Position numbers and translations under genes: made by a program. A stretch of DNA of 64,000 nt from Carya illinoinensis (lineage: Eukaryota; Streptophyta; Magnoliopsida; Fagales; Juglandaceae): positions 17,800,001 to 17,864,000 of the forward strand of contig NC_056755.1 of the NCBI RefSeq assembly GCF_018687715.1, read 5' to 3'. Under the pieces are notes generated by a model. The model was given only the letters and a program-made list of their open reading frames with translations. It had not been told where the DNA came from and did no database searches. Shown one piece after another: positions 23,294 through 35,812 of this stretch. How positions within the stretch are numbered: position 1 is the first letter of the stretch; each line of letters opens with the position of its first letter.

Positions 23294-24701
23294 ATAGTAA
23301 ATCCTCCCATTTTGTTGGTATCCACCAACTTAAATAGCATCATCACTACCATAATCCAAAAATGCCAAAATACAAATATCTATAATCATCGTCATATTAT
23401 TATGATAAATGTTATAGTCACAAAGGAATCTTACGAAAATAAATTTATATATTAATATAATTTTATATAATATATTAGATTTACTTTATAATAAAAATAA
23501 TTTTATAATACAACGTATCATATCAAAGTTTATAAATTTACTTTTATGAAATCATTTCTCTTTTACTCTATTATCATTAAAGCACTCTTATTGAAATATC
23601 TAAACATAAAAATGTTGTGCTTTTTAACTATTAGGATAATAAAATTGTCCACATTGAATTAGGCAAAGGGTAGCTACAATAGCTTTTAACTACAGTAATT
23701 CTAAAATCAAAACAAAATTTAATAGTTATTGTACTCATATCAAATACTTATTTTATTATTATTTTTATAATGCTCTATCTTCTCTCCATTTACATCCACA
23801 AGCTTTTTTCAGTTTCTTTAAATTAAATAATAAAACATGATAAAATAAAAGAAATTAATAATTAATAGTTAAAATATGATAAAATAAATTAAATTAAAAA
23901 TTAAAAAAATTAATTTTTTTAAAATATTAATTAATCATTACTATATAATAAATAAATAGATAATCCAATATAGAGATATGATGTAAATAGTTAAAATTAA
24001 ATTCATTTTATATTATTTTATTCTTATATAATAAAAAAATATCTAATCTAATATAAAAATTTATATAAATAGAATAACTAAAATTTAAATTCATCATCGA
24101 AAGTATCCTTTACAATTCATCTTAACATGCTCCAATTCATTCCCAAAAAAAGTGGGGGCTTTAATTACAAATAAGATGGCTGATCAACTTTTATTGGACA
24201 GCAGGTGTGAAATCTAACCATAATTTTCAATGAATCCGGCAATTCATGGATACTTTAATGAGGTGGGGCAAAGTTCATTGCTATTTTTTTGTTTTTTAAA
24301 TTTTTTTCTTTTGCATTATTATGGTGGTTGATTATCTCTCAGTTAAGTCATCGTACTAGGAGTGGTTCAAATGAATGTAGAGAAAAGTATGGTGTACAGA
24401 TGGGTCGTTTGGCAGTGGGATATGTAGTAGTATTAGGGGAGGGGAGTTGAATTGCTGGTAGGGCCTGCCTCTTTATCTTTATGGGCAACAATATCATGCG
24501 AAAGGAAACCTTATTGGAGCTACCTGAAATGTGTCATTTATTTTGTTTGGAGGACAGGAAGAGGTTGTAATGTGAAATGAAGAAAAAAAGACATTGGGTG
24601 CCATTTTACATCATTTATCACCAAGTTTGTGATTATTGGGTTTGAGGAACTCATGAATTTGAAGGAAGATTTAGACCAATGCTATATATATATATATAAA
24701 T
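23294..24701. other. Intergenic, very AT-rich
   Basis: Low-complexity A/T sequence, especially 23400-24110, and a TA repeat at about 24683-24698. No gene or named element. Confidence 0.55.
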
Positions 24702-24866
24702 AATGTTACATATAATTGTGAAATGTATAAATGCTATATAGTCGGTTTCAAAAAGAATGATGTCAATTATTAAAAAATTAATTTCTTTTCATGTGAGTCA
24801 TGTATTTATTTACTTTATTTAAAATAATTACATTGCGTTTAAATATTTACAACTATAATTATCATT
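24702..24866. mobile_element. MITE family A, copy 3
   Basis: The left end AATGTTACATATAATTGTGA pairs with the complement of ATATTTACAACTATAATTAT on the right. The central motif TTAATTTCTTTTCATGTGAG resembles the core of copy 1. Borders are approximate. Confidence 0.6.
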
Positions 24867-25563
24867 TTTTTTAAAAAGTATAGACATGAGTTATGTGATA
24901 GAAGAAATTGGTTGGTTTACATTTATTTATAATAAAATAATAAAATAAATCTACTTATTATTCTCATACATTATATACTATATATTTATTTTTTTATTTT
25001 ACAGCAGAAATGTTGTATATGAATGATGAGTAAAATAAGTTAATTAATTTAATAATAATAATAATAAATAAATAAATAAATAAATAAATAAATTTAAAAT
25101 ATATAAAATGTAATGTAAAATGATGAATGGTATCCCTATTTTTATTTTTTAGTTTAAGAGGTGATGTAATTCCTGATGTCATTATGGAGTATCTATCAGT
25201 CTCGTCACCGCACGAGCAATTGGAGCCAGTAATCGATTGGTCAAAGCAACGGGCCCACACAATTTATTCTTATCTTTTTTATTTATTTTTATTTTCGATA
25301 TGAACACTTTATTCTATGAGCGGCTCTGTAGCGACACATGGTTGCCACTGTATAATTTTTTTCTTTCTATTTTTTTAATATTTTTAATATATTTTTTAAA
25401 AAATAATTTATAATATTATTAAAAAATACTTTCTAAATTACTAAATAAATAAAAAAAATCTGCCAATAACCCATATGTGGCTTTAAGAGAAATCTTTTAT
25501 GATTTTAGTTTTTTTTTTTTTTAAATAATAGTTCATCATCATTTATTAATAAATGGAACATTA
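24867..25563. other. Intergenic with an AAT/AAAT microsatellite
   Basis: A compound AAT then AAAT simple repeat lies at about 25051-25093. The rest is AT-rich and unassigned. Confidence 0.6.
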
Positions 25564-25571
25564 CAATTGGA

Positions 25572-26242
25572 TAGGGGTGTCAAATCGTGTTAACAGGTTG
25601 TATTCGTGTCGTGTCAAATCGTATTAACGGGTCATTTAGGTCAACCCTAACCCGACTCGTCAAGCTTATCGTGTCAAAATCTCAAACCCTAACACGACCA
25701 ATTAATATAACGGGTCGTGTCGTGTCAACCCGTTTTGACCCATTAATAAATATTACGAAATATGTTTTTTTTATAAGTAAACAAATAAATTAAGAAAATA
25801 TTACGAAATAGGTTAATACGACACAATACAACTCATTTTAAACTATTTATGTAAATGGGTTAAATAGGCTCGAAATTAACCTTTTTAACCTTATTAAATT
25901 TAGCATAATTTTATATAAATATTAAAATTACAATATCTATAAAAATTATAAAACTAATTATAAGTCCAAAACCACAATCCAAATAATAAAAACATCGAAA
26001 TTGAAATTCTAACAATTTTATTTTTAGATATAAGGGTATAATTATAACATTAACTTTCTTAACGTGTCATAACGGGTTATAACAGGTCAAAACAGGTTAA
26101 CCCGTTATCAACCCGTTAAGCAATCGTGTCTTAACGGGTCAACCCATTTTGACCTGAACCCATTAATGCTAAACCCTAACCCGCTATTATCGTGTCGTGT
26201 TCGTGTTGGGTTAACGGGTCGTGTGACATATTGTCACCCCTA
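25572..26242. mobile_element. hAT-like non-autonomous element, 671 bp
   Basis: The ends are TAGGGGTGTCAAATCGTGT and ...ATTGTCACCCCTA, inverted with respect to each other. They are flanked by a perfect 8-bp direct repeat CAATTGGA (25564-25571 and 26243-26250), the hAT target size. Both subterminal regions are packed with AACGGGTC / GACCCGTT and CGTGTCGTGT motifs in both orientations, which could serve as transposase-binding sites. The core is AT-rich and has no transposase frame. Confidence 0.85.
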
Positions 26243-26250
26243 CAATTGGA

Positions 26251-27900
26251 TCTGAAACATATATTACAAGTCAATTATAACTTTAGTAGCACCTTAGTAC
26301 ACAATCGTGATTGATATGATCTAGCTATAAATCTCTACAAACCTTAAGGTTGAGAGACCACACATCTTTGTCTAAAGACAGAGTGACACAATCCCATATA
26401 CCATCAAAGAAGGATCAGGAGACAAAACTTTATGGACCGTAGTCCAAGAGACCATATATTTTTTTTCTTTTATTATTCTAAAAAATAAAGTAAAAACATT
26501 ACAATAACCACTGTAAAAAACACTCGGCTCTCATCATGATAGGCTTTTAGGTTAGCCCACGCAGCACCCTAAGGTTTTTTCTGCTCAACCGTGCCCAGCG
26601 TTTTGGTCAGCCCACGCTTACGCACCACTCATGTACCTTCCCCATGTTCCTGTAGTGCCAAAAGCCACTCCAGTGGCCATAATGACTACCACGGGAGCAA
26701 CCCTCTGCGCTATAAGGCCAACCCACGCCATCTCTCTTTGAAACTCCAAAAATAGAGCATTTGCTAACCACTCACCGTGCAGTCCACCATGCTCTCTTCA
26801 ATGAGACAACCTCCGAAACGGGTTGCACGTCTGCAAGAGCCTCTTTGCACCACCCCGCCACTCACCCCAAAAGACTAAAGGCCATCCCAACCTTCATTTG
26901 ACTACTCGAGTCCTCTCTGCCACCTGCACCTAAAATGTGCGTCATCAGCAGCACGTTGACTCGGTTTACGACTAGAGAGAGGGGTTTAAGGGTGAACCAT
27001 CGAGGGTTTTGGCCTAGGCACATAAGTCATGATGATACAGCTCCACCATTTGATCTTCATCGAGATCTTATTCAAACACAAAAAACAAGAGTTAAAACAA
27101 ACCTAACTAAAAGTTATTATAATAGAAAAAAGAGGGAGAGAGGGAGGAAGGGAGGGAGGATTAAGCTGGTTTCTATTTTGGCTAGGTTTTTAGAGAGAAT
27201 GCGGATATTCTCTCTTTAAAATAAGATCAGCTATTCCAACTTTTACCAATTTTAGTCTATTATTCTAATTAAAAAGAATGAGATATATTATTGAGAACTC
27301 TAGACGCATAAGATTACCGTATAAATATAAAAATTATAATTCTACATTTGTCTATTTTTAAGTTGAAATTGGAAATAAAATTCGGTAGGATGTCATTTCC
27401 TATTACCATGCTATAATTGTATAATGACACTTAACCATCAGAATATCTTGTGCCATGCCATATTTGCTATCCACGTGTTCCCCTTTTTAACGAAAGAATA
27501 ATTCTAAATAATATGAAGCCTCGATCATTTTTTAAAAAAAATAATAAAATCTCTCTTTAAAAGAAATTTATTTAAATTTAAATTTATCTATTATTTTTTT
27601 TAAAAAAATGACGGATTTATACACTTTAAAATTGTATAAATTATTTATCCATTAAATAGAAAAAGGTCTCACTTTTATATATTTTTTGCCAATTACTTTA
27701 TTATATAAATGAGATAAAAAGTTTTTAAAATATAATTTTATAACATACCTTATTTATGTCTGCCAATCTTATTTACAGATGAACGGGAGATTCAAAGATC
27801 ACATCCAACTTTCTTTGCAAGCCGATGGACCCAGCCCAGTTATATCAGGGAAAAAAGAAAAGAAAATACAGAAAAATAATTAAAAGAAAATAGGAAAAAG
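26251..27900. other. Intergenic, no gene recognised
   Basis: A GC-richer stretch at about 26520-27220 ends in a GGGA/GGAA-rich tract near 27129-27160 and may be an old element. Open frames there (for example 26935-27219) show no known domain. From 27220 the sequence is AT-rich up to the presumed promoter region of the DUF789 gene. Confidence 0.5.
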
Positions 27901-28912
27901 ATTAGTAGGATTGTACAGAGAGAGCATCTTCCTTTCAATGGTGAGACCCCAGATTGAGAGGGACAGACAACCATTGTGAATAATAAATACGGTAATCTAA
28001 TGCCTTGATTTATTGTTGGCATTTCATTATATCCCCTCTCTGATCTCTACAAAGTCGTTCTTTCTAGAACCCAAAGCTTTGTTCCAGACTGGATATTTCT
28101 GTTATTTCTGTCTCTTAGTTCCTCTGTTTTTTTGGCTCTGCTTCTTTTTCCCGGCAAAGTTTATTCCTTTCTCCATTTTCCATCACAGAATCCTTTCGAT
28201 TCCGTCGCTAGAAATCTGACGTACGACCAATCTTTCTCCCAGAAAATACCGGTTTCTGTCAACGGAAACTAGCTCTTCGTCTCCTCCCCAAACTTTTTTT
28301 CTCAATTTCCAACGCTTCCTCTGGTTTTCTTCTCCTTCAAAAAATTGTCAAGTTCTGACACTTCTGTGTAATTCCTCGAGTTTTGCATTCTGGGTTTGAT
28401 TTAACTTGAAGTATTGCGTTGAATCGGCGGGACCTTTTACTATCAGCGCGTTCCTTAAATTTCGAACAAAGCAGGGTTTGAGTTTTCTTTAAGGTTAGTG
28501 AAAAGAAAATTACGGGAACAGAGAGAGTGAGAAAACGACCAGTTTTTTCTTTCTGAAATAATTCGTTGGAATTTAATTTCTCCGGGGTATGGGCAGTTCG
28601 TGGATTTGGGCAACATTGACAACGAAGACTGTCCGTGTAAGATAGAGAGATACAGAGATTTAGTTCCCGTGAATTTTGCTGTCCAAACGTAAAAAATAGA
28701 AGTCTTTGTAGACAGTTTCCCATTTCCGCTCTCTCTCGCTCTCTTCAAAAGCGAACACAAATCCCGACAACTTCTCTCTCTCTCTCTCTCTCTCTGCCTC
28801 TGCTCGGTTTCTCTCTCTATTTTTTGGGTTTCCTCCCTTTGCAGGGTTAGGGGAGAGAATACCTTCGCTCTCCTTTTCTGTCTCGGGTTCTCTCTAATCT
28901 GTGTACAAAACC
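27900..28912 (+). promoter_or_regulatory. Presumed promoter and long 5' leader of the DUF789 gene
   Basis: The kilobase upstream of the start codon becomes CT-rich, as many plant 5' leaders are, with a (TC)n tract at 28773-28795 about 120 bases before the ATG. A short upstream frame (MGSSWIWATL..., 28589-28645) would be a 18-codon uORF if transcription starts before it. I could not place the transcription start or a TATA box with confidence, and an intron in the leader is possible. Confidence 0.45.
28773..28795. repeat. (TC)n microsatellite in the 5' leader
   Basis: A run of TC dinucleotides in the presumed 5' leader of the DUF789 gene. Confidence 0.9.
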
Positions 28913-31135
28913 ATGATCTGTGAGAAAGTATCAATGCAATCAAACCTTGATTGTTTCCTCCATTGCACAACCCCCGTGGTCGCATCCCAATCTCTTCCCA
29001 AGGTTTGTTCAATTCCTTTATTTTTTATTTTTTAGTTAATGATTGTTTTCCTTCGAATTTTCAGTTTTCTCTGAGGTTTTCAAGTGATCGCTTTCATTTT
29101 CATTTATAATGTTACGTATATTATCATTATTTTTCTTGTTCGCAGACTGAGATTAGAAACCTCAATCGCCTATGGCATCCGTGGGAGAGAGAAACAGTTG
29201 AATATTTCACCTTAGGAGACCTTTGGAATTGTTATGATGAATGGAGTGCATACGGGGCCGGAGTTCCGATCGGCTTGAACAACGGCGAGACCTTAATTCA
29301 GTATTATGTGCCTTATCTCTCTGCAATCCAAATTTTTACAAGCAGTCCATCTGTTAATAGTTTGAGGTATAACCACTAGTATCTTTATTTGCAATCGTTG
29401 CTTTTTTGTCCCGTAGTGACTAAATTAACCGAAGAGTAACTTTGGCCAAAGTTGCCTTGTTTGATTGAGTATAAGGGAATTTGCCAATGCCTGTTTTGAT
29501 TAGGTCCAATGCTCTTCAATGACCAGGAAAACTGAAAAACTTGGGAATTCATGTGAATTAGTTGACTAATAGTTTAATTGGTTGTAAAATTCTTCTGGTA
29601 GATATATAAAATTGAAATTCTCAAGAACCCATGTGGTTTAGCTAAAGTGTATTGATTTGGTCTTTACTGTGCCTTTTCAAATCTTGCTTGGACAATCTTA
29701 CGTGTGAATTGCTGCAATATAGTGTTCACTACGCAATTGATTGACCATAATATTTCTGTCTTAGCTATTAGTAGCTGTTTTGGACCAAGTAATGTTAATA
29801 CTAAGGTTGAATGAGTTTTCCAGGGAAGAGACTGAGTCTGGGGACTTCGAGACAAGGGATTCCTGTAGTGATTCGTGCAGCGATGAGAGTGAGAGTGAGA
29901 AGTTATGGAGATGGGATGGATGTTCCTCAGAGGATGGAGGGTCTGAGCAAGACAATCTTTGGCATTTGAATGACAGATTGGGCTACCCTTATTTTCAGTA
30001 CTTTGAGAGATCGACTCCTTATGGTCGAGTTCCCTTAATGGATAAGGTACTTTGCTAGTTCATGCTACCCTTGCTCGAACCTTACATCGCCTTTTCATTG
30101 TTCTTTACTTTGTTTGCATTTTAATTGTTCTCCTTATTGTTTTATTTTATCGTTAATAAGACTGTTTGAGCATACGAATTATGAAAACATTTGAAGTCTT
30201 TTCGTGATGGGCATCTAATAAAGACAATGAAATGGTTTATGGGAATATGAATCAGTATATTGTTTTCTATGGATACTTTCTTAATTAAGACTTCACTACA
30301 TTGACCCCTCAGCTCATGAATTCCTTCTATCTCTTTATCATATAAAAGGATTTAGATTCCATTGACCACTTATTGGTTCCTTCCTTGCTTTAAGATTAAT
30401 GGATTAGCTGAAAGATACCCTGGCTTGATGTCTTTAAGGAGTGTGGATCTCTCTCCAGCTAGCTGGATGGCTGTTGCCTGGTATCTCTCTCTCTCTCTCT
30501 CTCTCTCTCAACACGGTGCAATTCAACTTTCATTTCATGATTACTACAATCTCTGAGTACCAATAATGATTATTTCCACACAGATTACCACGCTTGATAT
30601 TGACGCAAGACACAGTGATAAAATTTCTAATATTTATAATTTTCAGGTACCCAATCTATCATATTCCCATGGGAAGAACCATAAAGGACTTGTCCACATG
30701 CTTCCTCACTTACCACACTCTTTCATCCTCATTCCAGGGTACTTACTCTCTATGTCCATCTCAATTTGTGTGGAAACCTGGCATTTTGTTTATGAACTTC
30801 CTTTTTTGGAAGTGTTGTTTTAATGAACTTTCGTTTTTGCCTTTATTATTTACTTTTTTGAAAGCTACAAATGAACGAATCTATGCTATGTAGATATGGA
30901 CCTTGAAGATGACCTTGGGCATGCCGAAAGGAAGAGAAAGGAAGGGGAGCGCATCTCTCTTCCTCCATTTGGTTTGGCCACTTACAAGATGCAAGGAAAC
31001 GTGTGGGTCTCTGGCAATTGTGGACAGGACAAGGAGAGACTGGTGTCGCTTTTGAGTGTGGCGGATTCATGGCTAAAGCAATTACGGGTCCAGCACCATG
31101 ACTTCAACTACTTTGTGGGGATCAGGCGTGGCTGA
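28913..31135 (+). CDS. DUF789 family protein, six coding exons, 317 aa
   Basis: I join six exons: 28913-29002, 29146-29366, 29824-30046, 30395-30480, 30647-30738 and 30894-31135. Every intron starts GT and ends AG, the phases match, and the 954 coding bases end in TGA. The family is plant-specific and of unknown function (PF05623-like). Recognisable blocks are [20 protein letters not shown] and [16 protein letters not shown] in exon 2, an acidic Ser-rich stretch ([15 protein letters not shown]) and [20 protein letters not shown] in exon 3, [20 protein letters not shown] across exons 4-5, and [16 protein letters not shown] in exon 6. No signal peptide or membrane segment is visible. The start ATG gives a short Cys-containing leader ([11 protein letters not shown]); a downstream Met is possible. 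It is the only intact host gene seen here, and no frame damage was found. Confidence 0.9.
30484..30509. repeat. (TC)n microsatellite in intron 4 of the DUF789 gene
   Basis: The dinucleotide run starts three bases after the GT donor at 30481. Confidence 0.9.
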
Positions 31136-33504
31136 AACCTCTACTTTATATCATACTGACCATGAAAATTCCTCTTTTTTGATCTTTGGTTTTGTGCTCT
31201 TGTATGGAGTAATACACTTTTGAGTGCGAGGATTGTAGTTGATACTTCTCGTCATTGAGCTTTCTTCATCGATGGAAAAGCCCACATAGACCTTATGTGA
31301 GATTCCATCGAATGCTTGCTTGAGGATGAGTTCTGACTCTTTGTCCATCTACTGGTTTAACTGGTTAATAGGCGTTTTGTGTAGAGGGATGAGTGAGTTA
31401 TCATGGAGATAGAGGTCTTCAATATGAACTTTTATGGATTCTGTAATACATGCTTTTGACAGACAGAAATGGAAAACGCCAAGAGATGAGGAAAATGCTA
31501 ACAGTTTGTGTCATTCCCTTGATATGCTCGTTACTTCTAAACATATAAACGGTAATTTTGAAAACATTTCCAGTTTGTAATGGTTTGGGTTTTTGGTAGC
31601 GGTTTGGTTCTGATTTTAAATCTTGACTTCAGTCTGCCCTCTGTTTAAAGGAAAAAAATTATGAGTGCTGTGTTTCGTATGTGAATGATGGGAGATCATT
31701 AAGATATTTCAGATGAAAATAAATGATGATTTAGGACATATTCCTCTCTTTAAAATGAATGTGGAAGAAAGAAAACGCAAGAAAAATGGCCTTCAAAACT
31801 TTCGTATGGGGGAGATTAAATACAGTGGAAATTTCTGAAACATGGGCTCGACCTGTTTGCTACCTATTTTCAAAGCCTATACCCCTGTTTTTGCCCTAAA
31901 ACATACGAAACCGAGGGCTGACTCTGTGCATGCCTTTGGCGCACCTTTCTGTATTGGCCTTCATGATCTGAGCTACAAAATGCAGCTAAGTGGATAAAAA
32001 ATATTGACCTCAAACAACTCAGGAAAATGCTTTCTGGTCCCACCACTGCATATATGTTTCATTGCAGCAATTGCTTTATTAACAAGGCAAAAGCCTCATT
32101 CTGTTTGGGATATGAAAATGGAGAAAATTTCAGGGAACTGGAAAATGATGTAGATGGAAATAAAGGGTTTTCAATGCTGTTGGAAATTGTTGTGTTTTCT
32201 ATATTTATTTTCCAAAAAAAAGAAAAAAAGTGAAAGCGAGAAAGATTGTTAACTTTTCCATATCATTTAAATAATAAGATTGCTTTATCAACAAGGCAAA
32301 AGTCTCATTTAAATGATATATTTATTTTTCAAAAAGAAGGAAAAAAGTGAGAGCGAGAAAGATTGTTGACTTTTTCATATCATTTAAATAATAAGATTTA
32401 AATATTTAAATTTATTTTTTAAATCAAATTATATCATATAATAACCTCATACTCTAATACCAGCTCAGAGAATAAAATTTTTCAAATCTTATTATTATGT
32501 ATGCAGACATAAAAACATGTACTCCACCTATCCTAGATTAGTGTCCTCATCTCTCCCTCTTTTATGTTTTCTAAAACCAGTTTTGAAAAAAATAGTATTT
32601 TGAAGTCCCCACATGGAAAATGTGCTAATTAGAGTAAGAAAGACCAATCCACTCAAGTGGGCCATTATCAAGGTTGGCCTCCTAACCTTATCTGTTGTCT
32701 CCTCTTGAGCCCCACACAATTTAGCACGGGTCTAAATGGATTGCTTTAATTGATCCAATAAAATCATCAAGACCGTGCACCCTCATGTGCAGCTTCGAAT
32801 TAAAAATATCATTGACTTTTCTTTGAGTGGAAGACAGCATGCCAAGGAAACAAAGGAAAGCCATGCTAGAATTGCTATAATTGGGCTATGGTTGTGAAAT
32901 ATAAATTGCTTTTAATTCTCTTTTTTAATTCGGAGATATTGATATGAATTTCACATCATTTAATATTATTCCTATAAAATTTCTAAATAATTCATTTTAA
33001 TTTCGGTAATTTATATATACATAACCATTACAAAATTTTATAAAATTTTTGTATTTTTCTAAAATCTAATTGCAACAAAATTAAATAATATTAAAATAAA
33101 TTAATATTTTAGTAATTGCCAAAAGTTGATTTTGATAGTGAGTCCTACTTACTAGCAGCAAACCTCAGCTAGCACATAAAAGAATATAGGTTGAAAAAAA
33201 CCTTCGGAAAACTCTTATCAATTTTATAACTTCATTTAACAACCACATAAAAGAATCTCGACTGCAGATACGCAAAGGAATATTACTTTGTATTGCAATT
33301 CAAATTTACAATTTTTTCCTTCCTATGAATTTTGAAGTAAAACATTTTGTTATATTTACTTACTGTAAATTAAGAGGAATGCTATGCATACAAATTTTTT
33401 TACAACTATATTTTAAATGAGTGGTTGTTAATCAACAGTTGGCGTGCGGTTCTCCAACTATACTATTAATGCCGTGTTTCACAGTTCAAGCAGTATCATG
33501 ATGG
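31136..33504. other. 3' flank of the DUF789 gene and intergenic DNA
   Basis: The 3' UTR probably lies in the first few hundred bases; no single polyadenylation signal could be chosen. From 32400 the sequence is AT-rich. No further gene seen up to the Athila-like insertion. Confidence 0.5.
32071..32397 (+). repeat. Interleaved direct repeat
   Basis: A 30-base string (TTGCTTTATTAACAAGGCAA...) at 32071-32100 recurs at 32280-32309, and a string of about 80 bases (ATATTTATTTT...AAATAATAAGATT) at 32201-32280 recurs at about 32318-32397. The order A-B-A-B, with unique sequence after the first A, suggests a local tandem duplication followed by a deletion or insertion. Confidence 0.75.
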
Positions 33505-33509
33505 CCCAA
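33505..33509. repeat. Athila-like element target duplication, left copy (CCCAA)
   Basis: Identical to 44776-44780, on the other side of the element. Confidence 0.85.
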
Positions 33510-35798
33510 TGACTCATTCAAAAATGAGTAGCACTAATGCTATCCCAAGTATAGGATGATGTCGTGTAATAATTAAGAATAAATTCCTAGATTGTCTCCT
33601 CAGGGAAAGTTACTTAAAATTAAACTCGTTGAAAAATGTGAAAAACTTCACAAAGAGAAAACAAGAGGATGATATGTGCAATGGATGGAAGAGGTTACTA
33701 GTCATGGACTAGATTTATATTTTTAGATTTTTGATTGTCGGATTGGAATGTAAATGACTAATAGATTAAACTCAGAAATTAATAAAACTAAATTAAGAAT
33801 TAAACTAGATTAGAAAGTAATTGACAAAACATGCACTGAAAATTGAAAAGCCTCAAAATCAATATTCTAGGGTTCATCATTGTATCTAAATCACAAATTC
33901 TCAAATTAAACCATAGCAATTGTAATCACTATTAAAATGAAAGCTTAATGAAACAATAAAAATAAATAACATGAAATAAGTAAACAACAAATAAATTACC
34001 CAACTAAAACAAAAACAAAAGCTCTCTCCTTCACTTTCTGAAAAAATATAATTCAAACAAACTAAATCTCCTCTAGAAAAATAAATCTAAACCGACTCAC
34101 TTCACTTTACGAATGAAAAGCTCAATTCCCTCTACTCCTATTTATCATGTTCCAGAAAAATAAAAAACAAAAGCTCTCAACTGAACCCTTTTTGTTATAA
34201 ATTAAGGTAGCACACTTAATGAAAACTTCTAAAACAATTCTTTTGTTGCATGAAACCAACTAGCACACTTAATTAAAACTTCTAAAACAATTCTTTTGTT
34301 GCATGAAACCAACTAGCACACTTGCATGAAATTAAGGTATTACACTTAATGAAATAAAATTCTAGAACAATTCTTAATACACTTGATAAAAATTCTAAAA
34401 CAACAAAGCATTGAAACCAAAAGGAAAAACAAATTGCCGAGCAAACAAAATGTTTTAGTCAAAAAAACTGCCGAACACAACTGAATATTTTCAGCCCCCT
34501 TCTCCCCCTTTTTCTGCTGCTGCTGCTTGCTAAATAAATAGCTAATCTCCTGATGTCCAGCTTAAACGAAAGAAAGAAGAAGAATAAAATCTCTGCTACT
34601 GCACGTCCAAGTGGTCCCATGATCCCATGTGATCTCCTGTTGCTCCAGCTGCTGCACGTCCGAGTGCTGTCCATGCACTGTTGTAGAACCAACAAAAGGA
34701 ATAAAACCTGCTCTTCAACGTGCTTCCATGCAAAAGCTAAAACCGAATCCTCAATGCTTCAGCAGTCAGCATCTGATCTCCACTTGGTGCCAGCGTGATC
34801 TCTTCTGTCAAAGCTGAGGGCCTGCTATTCTTCTGCTGAACTGCATGTGTGAGTGTTCTCCTGCTGCATGTGTGAGTGTTCTGCTGGTCTGCATGTGTGA
34901 GTCCGAATGAGTGCTGTCCGAGTGAGTGTTCTACTGGTCTGCATGTGTGAGTGTTCTCCTGCTGTTGAGTGTCTTTGCTGCAGGTTTATTGCATGTGTGA
35001 GCTGCTGTGGTCCATGTGATGCTATTGATCTCTTGCTGCACGTCCAGCTACTCGAAAAAGAAGGAATAAATTTGCTACTGCACATTCAAGCATCCGGAAA
35101 GAAGAATAATTCTGCTGCTGTCCGAGTGTCTGCAACGTGCTACCTCCCATTCTTCTCCTACAAAGTGCTTGTGCATGGTTCTGTTTTTGGTCCAGCACAT
35201 GATTCCGTTGCTTTCTTGCGTGCTGTCCATGTGATGTCGTGGTGACCTTCCATGTGCAGAAGCAAGAAAGCTGAAATGAACAGCTTGCCTTCCAGCAGCA
35301 CATAACTGATCTCCTGCACGTCCAGCTGCTGCACGTTCAAGTGAGTTTCCTTGCTGCATGTGTGAGTTTCCTTGCTGCATGTGTATAGGACCTTCCAGCA
35401 GCACATAACTGATCTCCTACACGTCCAGCTGCTGCATGTTCAAGTGAGTTTCCTTGCTGCATGTGTATAGGACCTGCAAGCCAAAATTCATTGTTTTGAG
35501 TCATGCATGCGTTAATGACTTCCAATCTATTCAAAAAGTTTAACATATGGATCACACACAAAATTTATCTCATACCAAGCTTTCTAAATAAGATAAAATA
35601 TGCATATGAATAACCATTATCCAATTAAATCTCAAGTTATAAAATTAAGCATAAACTCATGCTATTAATCAATTTAAATCACAACTTGTATTTATTCTTA
35701 TTAACCATTTTTCCATTTAAAACCAATAATAATGTCATGATGAATCTAAAATACATTGATTTTAAATAGCTAAAATATGCAATATTTCAGCTCAATCA
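33510..35798 (-). repeat. Athila-like 3' LTR (left), 2289 bp
   Basis: It begins TGACTCATTCAAAAATGAGT and ends ...CAGCTCAATCA on the plus strand, that is TG...CA. It matches the right LTR along its length, with scattered mostly transition differences. It carries an extra 53-bp copy near 34225-34330 that is absent from the right LTR. Its GC-rich part is full of GCTGCATGTGTGAG and GCACGTCCAGCTGC motifs. Open frames inside it (34459-35561) are by-products of this repeat composition. Confidence 0.92.
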
Positions 35799-35812
35799 CA
35801 CCCCCCAACTAG
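35799..35812 (-). promoter_or_regulatory. Polypurine tract of the Athila-like element
   Basis: Minus strand CTAGTTGGGGGGTG, directly next to the TGATTGAGC start of the 3' LTR. This is the normal position for the primer of plus-strand DNA synthesis. Confidence 0.8.

Noticed and set aside
28337..29012. Minus-strand frames of 128 and 185 codons near the DUF789 gene
   Set aside because: They overlap the CT-rich leader and first coding exon in antisense and have no recognisable domain; the frames are shadows of the CT-rich composition.
34459..35561. Overlapping open frames on both strands in the left LTR (and 43322-44538 in the right)
   Set aside because: They arise from GCTGC/GCATGTGTGAG repeat composition, lack domains, and occur identically in both LTRs, where coding is not expected.
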